From NCBI GenBank assembly GCA_964657565.1, contig CAZZVQ010000002.1, positions 42,204-106,203 of the forward strand: a stretch of DNA of 64,000 nucleotides. The letters run 5' to 3'. The position numbers and the translations under genes were made by a program. Positions within the stretch are counted from its first letter, which is position 1. Every line of letters starts with the position of its first letter. Below, piece after piece: positions 59,760-64,000 of the stretch. The notes beneath the pieces are model-generated. The model searched no databases. It was not told where the DNA came from and saw nothing but the letters and a program-made list of their open reading frames with translations. The DNA comes from JAVVHH01 sp964657565 (GTDB lineage Bacteria > Pseudomonadota > Alphaproteobacteria > Acetobacterales > Acetobacteraceae).

Positions 59760-62170
59760 ACCGTCGCCTGCTGTCCGTTCTGCTGCTGCTCACCGCCCAC
59801 CCGGCCGCCGCATCCACGGACGGGCCGACGGCGAGCTGGGCATTGAACGAGTTCGGCGGCACCCGGGCCGAGCGCGAGATGCTCTACACCGGCACGCCCG
59901 GGGTGCTGCTGGCCACCAGTCCCGCCAGCCTGCAGTTCGTGGCCTGGCGCCGCCTGCACGGCAAGGCGGTGCCGGACACGGCGGGCGAGGCGCTCTCCAT
60001 CCCGTGCTGCGACGCCCGGGGCGGCCCACCAGGTGGGGTGGCCGCCTGGCTCGAGGCGCGCAAGACGGTGCCGGGCGCACCGCCACTCGGCGCTGACCTG
60101 GCGACCGAGCGGCCCGGGCCGGACTACACCAGCCTCCCCAACTGCCTGGACGACGCGTTCCGCAACGCCACGGCCACGCTGACCGACCGGGCGGCGGCCC
60201 ACGGCGCCGACTCGCCCGAGTTGCACGCCTGGCTAGCCGGGCAGGACGCCGTCTTCGCCGCCTGTGCCAAGCCCGGCGTGGCGCTGCCCGTTCTGCCGGA
60301 TGGCGCGCCCGATTGGCTGCGCGCCGACCATGCGTATCAGGCGGCGGCGCTGCTGTTCTACGAAGCGGACTACCCGGGCGCCGCCGCCGCTTTCGCCGCG
60401 ATCGCAGCCGACGCCGCCTCCCCATGGCACGCTGCCGCGCCGTATCTGCGCGTGCGTGCCTTGCTGCGGCGGGCGCTGGCGTCCGGCGGCACGGCCGACT
60501 ATGCCGCCGCGCGCGATGCTGCATCGGGCCTCTCGCCCGAGGGGCCGTTCCGCGCTTCGGGCGCCCGGCTCGGCGGCATGGCGCAACTCCACGCCGACCC
60601 GGCCGCCGCCGCCGCCCGGCTGCTGACAGCGCTCGAGGCCGACGCGCTGGACGCGCAGGCGGCCGCCGACCTCAAGGACCTGCAGAGCCTGCCCAAGGGC
60701 GATGCCTCGCCAGAGCTGCTCGACTGGATCGCCACCTTCAAGACCGGGGCGGCCGCCCCGCCGGTGTCGCCAGACGATAAAGGCAGCGCGCTGGACCGGG
60801 CCAAGGCTGGCGAGGGGCGGCGCACCGCCGCCTTGGCCCACGCGCGGGACCGCTACGGCGCCACGCACGATGCCGCCTGGCTGATCGCCGCCCTGGCCCT
60901 GATGCAGCCGGACGAGGTCGGGGATGGCACGCTGCTGGCCGACGCAGCGTCCACCGACCCGGCGTCCCCGGCCTACCTCACGCTCCTGTACCACCGCGTC
61001 CGCCTCGCCCTCGGCACGGCCCCGGCCGACACGCTGCGCGGGGCGCTGGACACCGTGTTGGCCCGCCCCGCCCTGCCAGCCACCAGCCGCAACCTGTTCA
61101 CCGCCGAACGCCTGCAACTGGCTGCCGATCTCGGAGAGTTCGCCCGTCTCGCTCTGCGCCGCACGGTCTGCACCAAGCAGGCCAATGACTGCCGCAACAC
61201 CGACTGGGGCTATTACGGCACCGGCGGCGGCCTATTCGACGCGGAAGGCGACGCCGCCACGGTCGGTGTCGGGGACGACGCACGCTATCTGATCGACCGC
61301 CTGCCGCTCGCCACACGGATGGACCTGGCCGTGGACACCACTCTGCCGCCGGCGATCCGGTTGGACGTGGCGCTCACCAGCTTCGCCCGCGCCGTGCTCG
61401 TGCACGACGATCCGGCCGCCGACCGGATGGCCACGCTGCTGCGGCAGCTCCTGCCGGTCATGGCGGCGGATTTCGCGGCGATCCCGGGCGCAAAAGGGGA
61501 GGGCCGGCAGTTCGCCCTGTTCTTCGTCTTCGCCAAGATCCCGGGGCTGCGGGCGGACCTGCTGGACTACACGCGCCCGATCGGCGCCGTGACCGATTTC
61601 ACCGGCGGCTGGCCGGATTGGGTCGTGCTCGACCGGCCGGATCCCGACAGCATCCCGCCCGCCCCCGTGCTGTACGACAACGCGGGCTACCAGATGGTGG
61701 ACGTCCCGGCCGGCACCGAGCTGGGCGATGGGAAGCGGCGCCTGCCGGACGTGGTGTGCACAGGCATGTGCGGCGCCGGCGGCTTCGTGCCACGGCTGCC
61801 CGCCTTCCTGGCGCCTGCTGCCGTGACGCGGGCGACGGCGGAGCGCCGTCTACTGCCGCCACCGGGCAGATATGGCGACCCTACGACCACCCCGCTCGGC
61901 AGGACCGCCGCCTTCCCGGTCCTGGGTGCAGCCGGGCTGCCGAAAGCGGTGCCGCCCCCCGCCGGCGCGGTGGTCGTGTGGGATTTCATCCTGGACTACG
62001 TGGGCCGGCATCCCCGTGACCCGCGGGCGCCCGAGGCCCTGCACTGGCTGATCCATGTCGGCCATTACGGGCAAAGCCACAACCATTCCGGCCGCCGCGC
62101 CTTTCAGCTGCTGAAAAGCCGCTATGGCAACACGAGCTGGGCCAAGCAGAACCAATTCTACTATGACTAG
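59756..62170 (+). CDS. Large exported helical-repeat protein of unknown function, partner of DUF3142
   Basis: An 804-residue protein with a signal peptide (NRRLLSVLLLLTAHPAAA). Residues from about 190 to 400 are alanine-rich helical pairs (ADYPGAAAAFAAIAADAAS, LRVRALLRRALASGGTADY), similar to TPR or Sel1-like solenoids. The C-terminal end is distinctive: PRAPEALHWLIHVGHYG, HNHSGRRAFQLLKSRYG and a closing QNQFYYD. No enzyme family is recognisable. Coupled translation with DUF3142 implies joint work in the cell envelope. The ATG at 59756 is fixed by the four-base overlap and the signal peptide; the long upstream open frame is not real. Confidence 0.8.
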   Translation: MNRRLLSVLLLLTAHPAAASTDGPTASWALNEFGGTRAEREMLYTGTPGVLLATSPASLQFVAWRRLHGKAVPDTAGEALSIPCCDARGGPPGGVAAWLEARKTVPGAPPLGADLATERPGPDYTSLPNCLDDAFRNATATLTDRAAAHGADSPELHAWLAGQDAVFAACAKPGVALPVLPDGAPDWLRADHAYQAAALLFYEADYPGAAAAFAAIAADAASPWHAAAPYLRVRALLRRALASGGTADYAAARDAASGLSPEGPFRASGARLGGMAQLHADPAAAAARLLTALEADALDAQAAADLKDLQSLPKGDASPELLDWIATFKTGAAAPPVSPDDKGSALDRAKAGEGRRTAALAHARDRYGATHDAAWLIAALALMQPDEVGDGTLLADAASTDPASPAYLTLLYHRVRLALGTAPADTLRGALDTVLARPALPATSRNLFTAERLQLAADLGEFARLALRRTVCTKQANDCRNTDWGYYGTGGGLFDAEGDAATVGVGDDARYLIDRLPLATRMDLAVDTTLPPAIRLDVALTSFARAVLVHDDPAADRMATLLRQLLPVMAADFAAIPGAKGEGRQFALFFVFAKIPGLRADLLDYTRPIGAVTDFTGGWPDWVVLDRPDPDSIPPAPVLYDNAGYQMVDVPAGTELGDGKRRLPDVVCTGMCGAGGFVPRLPAFLAPAAVTRATAERRLLPPPGRYGDPTTTPLGRTAAFPVLGAAGLPKAVPPPAGAVVVWDFILDYVGRHPRDPRAPEALHWLIHVGHYGQSHNHSGRRAFQLLKSRYGNTSWAKQNQFYYD

Positions 62171-62178
62171 ACCAACGT

Positions 62179-63099
62179 TTACAGAGAAGCCCGCCCATCG
62201 AGTTGCTCCGCACTCGATGCCGCGATCTGGGCGCGCGTGGCGATCCAGACGTCGCTCCCGCGCCGCCGTAGGTCCGCAAGGATCGCCTCCACCGCGCGGA
62301 AGCGGGCAGGGCGGCCGCAGATGCGGAGATGGAACCCGATGCTCAGCGTGCGCGGGCAGCCCCGGCGGCCTTCCTCGATGAGTTGGTCGAGCGCGGACGC
62401 GACATAGCCGGAAAACGCTTCCGGCTGGACGAAGCCGTTCGGGTGGAAGAACTTCATGTCGTTGCTGTCCAGCGCATAGGGCAGCACCAACAGGCCGGTC
62501 TCGGGACAGCGGTACGGCAGGTCGTCGTCGAACGCGTTGCTGTCGTAAGCGTAGCCGGCCTCGACGAGCAAACGCCGTGTATGCGGGCTGGCGCTGCCGC
62601 GGCAGAAATAGCCGGTCGGCCGGACCCCGGTGGCCCGCTCGATCGCCTCGGTGGCACGACGGATCGCCGCACGCTCCTCGTCGATGCTGCCGTAATCCGC
62701 GTTCGGCCGCCATAACCACCCGTGGCACCCGGCCTCGTGGCCGCGGCGCACCACCTCCCGCGCGAGCGCCGGCGCCCGCTCCACGGCGCGGCCGCACATC
62801 CAGAAGGTCGCGCGCATCGCGGCGCGGTCGAACGCGTCCAGAAACCGCGGCAGCCCGGCGCGCAGCCCGTAGGCGAAGATCTGCTCCATACCGATGTCGC
62901 GGCGACCCGGCGGCACGACGCTGATCACCTCGCCCATCCGCTCGTTCTCGGCATCGCCCGCCTCGACGGACAGCTCCGCCCCCTCCTCGAAGTTGACGAC
63001 CAGCGACACCGCGACGGCCGCGTTGCCGGGCCACCGCAGCACCGGAGGCGAGAAACCATACCCGACGAGGTCCCGCACCATCCCCGCAGCGACGCTCAT
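62179..63099 (-). CDS. Polysaccharide deacetylase-family hydrolase (PuuE/allantoinase-like)
   Basis: A 306-residue NodB-fold protein. RDLVGYGFSPPVLRWPGNAA and SLVVNFEEGAELSVEAGDAENE match the PuuE branch, where the family aspartates are replaced by FEEG; PuuE of Pseudomonas hydrolyses allantoin without metal. CGRAVERAPALAREVVRRG, RGSASPHTRRLLVEAGYAYDS and LDSNDMKF are also family features. So it likely cleaves a cyclic amide or removes an acyl group from an amine. The ATG at 63099 overlaps the stop of the ABC permease gene. The end lies 8 bases from the convergent helical-repeat gene. Confidence 0.85.
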   Translation of the reverse strand: MSVAAGMVRDLVGYGFSPPVLRWPGNAAVAVSLVVNFEEGAELSVEAGDAENERMGEVISVVPPGRRDIGMEQIFAYGLRAGLPRFLDAFDRAAMRATFWMCGRAVERAPALAREVVRRGHEAGCHGWLWRPNADYGSIDEERAAIRRATEAIERATGVRPTGYFCRGSASPHTRRLLVEAGYAYDSNAFDDDLPYRCPETGLLVLPYALDSNDMKFFHPNGFVQPEAFSGYVASALDQLIEEGRRGCPRTLSIGFHLRICGRPARFRAVEAILADLRRRGSDVWIATRAQIAASSAEQLDGRASL

Positions 63100-63923
63100 T
63101 GGCTCACGCGCCGGGTCAGGCCGGAGACGCGGTCCATCAGCAGCAGCACGACGAACGAGAGACCGACCAGCAGCCCGGAAATGGCCGCCACGCGCACGTC
63201 GAGCGAGCTTTCCATCATGCCCCACATCCGGATCGGCAGCATGTCCGTCCGCGCGGAGCCGAGGAACAGCGAGACCGGCACGTTGTCGATGGACGCCATG
63301 AAGGCGAGGAAAGCGCCGGCCAACAGGCCCGAGCGGAGCGCGGGCAGCACGACGCGGCGGAACGTCATCCATCGCGAGGCGCCCAGCACGGACGACGCGT
63401 CGAGCCAGGCCGGCTCGAGCCCGGTCGCCGCGGCAACGGCGCTGCGCAGGACATACGGCGTGACGACGATGCCGTGCGCGACCGCCAGCAGCGGCAACGA
63501 CGGCGTGAACCCCAGCCAGGTGGTGAACATCAGCGCGGCCAATCCGAACGCGATGCCGGGCAGGATCAGCGGCAGCATGAAACCGCCATCGGCCCAGCGC
63601 GCCCACCGCGCCGGGTTGCGCGCGATGCCGAGCGCCGCCGCCGTGGCCAGCACGGTCGCCAAGACCGCCGCCAGTCCGGCAACCACCAGGCTGTTCAGCG
63701 CGGCGAGGTGGATGACATGCGAGCGCGCCGGGTCGAACAGTTCGGCGTACCAGTGCAGCGTGTAGCCCGGCGGCGGGAAGCGGAGCGCCGCCGACGTGGA
63801 GAAACTGGTCAGCACGATCACCAGCACCGGTCCGATCAGCACCACCAGCGCGAGCGCCGCCATGACGGCGATCAGCGCTGCCAGCGGCAGATCGCCCGGC
63901 CGCAGCCGCCAGCCACTACGCAT
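63096..63923 (-). CDS. ABC transporter permease (PotC type)
   Basis: A 275-residue permease with six helices. The EAA-type loop is LDASSVLGASRWMTFRRVVL near residue 170 and the ending MDRVSGLTRRVSQ is typical of the PotC/PotI group. It overlaps the preceding permease gene by eight bases (63916-63923) and the deacetylase gene by four. It belongs to an importer for a polyamine-like or opine-like compound, the rest of which is outside the window; the deacetylase next to it probably acts on the imported compound. Confidence 0.92.
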   Translation of the reverse strand: MRSGWRLRPGDLPLAALIAVMAALALVVLIGPVLVIVLTSFSTSAALRFPPPGYTLHWYAELFDPARSHVIHLAALNSLVVAGLAAVLATVLATAAALGIARNPARWARWADGGFMLPLILPGIAFGLAALMFTTWLGFTPSLPLLAVAHGIVVTPYVLRSAVAAATGLEPAWLDASSVLGASRWMTFRRVVLPALRSGLLAGAFLAFMASIDNVPVSLFLGSARTDMLPIRMWGMMESSLDVRVAAISGLLVGLSFVVLLLMDRVSGLTRRVSQ

Positions 63924-64000
63924 GGGCGCTGCGCCCGAGCATGCCGACCAGCGTGACCACCAGCAGCACCGTGACCAACAGCGCGAACACGATCAGGAAC
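63916..64000 (-). CDS. ABC transporter permease (PotB type), C-terminal end only
   Basis: Only the last 27 codons are inside the window: a single hydrophobic helix (FLIVFALLVTVLLVVTLVG) followed by MLGRSAHA and a TAG stop. Position ahead of a PotC-type permease, with an eight-base overlap, identifies it as the partner permease. The rest of the gene lies beyond the right edge. Confidence 0.75.
   Translation of the reverse strand, partial: FLIVFALLVTVLLVVTLVGMLGRSAHA

Noticed and set aside
1..64000. tRNA or rRNA genes, insertion sequences, integrases, attachment sites or CRISPR arrays
   Set aside because: I looked for cloverleaf ends, transposase motifs, repeated spacers and terminal inverted repeats and found none; the only repeats are the three intergenic palindromes.

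Overview
The window is a 64-kb, very GC-rich (about 70% by eye) and densely coded chromosomal segment. Gene content (TRAP and ABC uptake systems in long operons, LysR regulators, amidase arrays, an OPT transporter, RutA) and the many ATGA/GTGA stop-start overlaps suggest a metabolically versatile alphaproteobacterium, perhaps of the Rhodospirillales/Acetobacteraceae type. That placement is an inference; there is no rRNA or housekeeping marker here. I see no tRNA, rRNA, CRISPR array, transposase, prophage or replication origin, and no gene-free stretch longer than about 300 bases.

Layout. (1) 1-9361, minus strand: a sugar-catabolic operon reading pentulose-type FGGY kinase, SMP-30 lactonase, a complete sugar ABC transporter (its ATPase carries an unusual extra C-terminal domain), then a second sugar ABC transporter that runs off the left edge. 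(2) 9438-10358, a LysR regulator divergent from (3) 10464-18929, plus strand: SDR oxidoreductase, a transketolase split into two genes, a TRAP transporter (DctP and a fused DctQM), a full-length transketolase with an altered substrate-recognition residue, and an enoyl-CoA hydratase. Together these look like uptake, oxidation and two-carbon transfer for an uncommon sugar or polyol. (4) 18953-22710: a CPA2 antiporter, a D-2-hydroxyacid dehydrogenase and a CynX-type MFS permease. (5) 22707-32297, minus strand: aldehyde dehydrogenase of the ketoglutarate-semialdehyde type, IlvD/Edd-type pentonate dehydratase, RraA-fold protein, fused hydantoinase/oxoprolinase and OPT transporter. (6) 32376-33969: a HisE-like protein with a basic tail and a glycosyltransferase-2 protein, separated by a perfect 14-bp hairpin.

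(7) 34062-52814 is the most striking part. One minus-strand operon encodes amidase 1, a RutA-type flavin ring-cleaving oxygenase and a polyamine-type ABC importer. Just upstream, a second minus-strand operon encodes an extracytoplasmic peptide-type binding protein, four more amidase-signature enzymes and three tiny proteins that resemble GatC/AtzG small subunits. Divergent from it are the two ATPases and two permeases of a Dpp/Opp-type importer. The ensemble looks like a nitrogen-scavenging system that imports an amide-rich or N-heterocyclic compound, opens the ring and removes nitrogen through several dedicated amidase complexes. The substrate is unknown.

(8) 52823-55703: LysR regulator, FMN-binding split-barrel protein and YbfB/YjiJ-type MFS permease. 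(9) 55687-58872: an exported GH2 beta-galactosidase-like enzyme preceded by a 58-codon ORF with a strong ribosome binding site. (10) 58989-62170: a translationally coupled pair of exported proteins, DUF3142 and a large helical-repeat protein of unknown function. (11) 62179-64000, minus strand: PuuE-like polysaccharide deacetylase and two permeases of another polyamine-type ABC importer, the last cut by the right edge.

Three intergenic inverted repeats (13118-13181, 32951-32991, 50831-50937) look like repetitive extragenic palindromes. Two of them sit inside operons, ahead of transporter genes, where they could tune expression.
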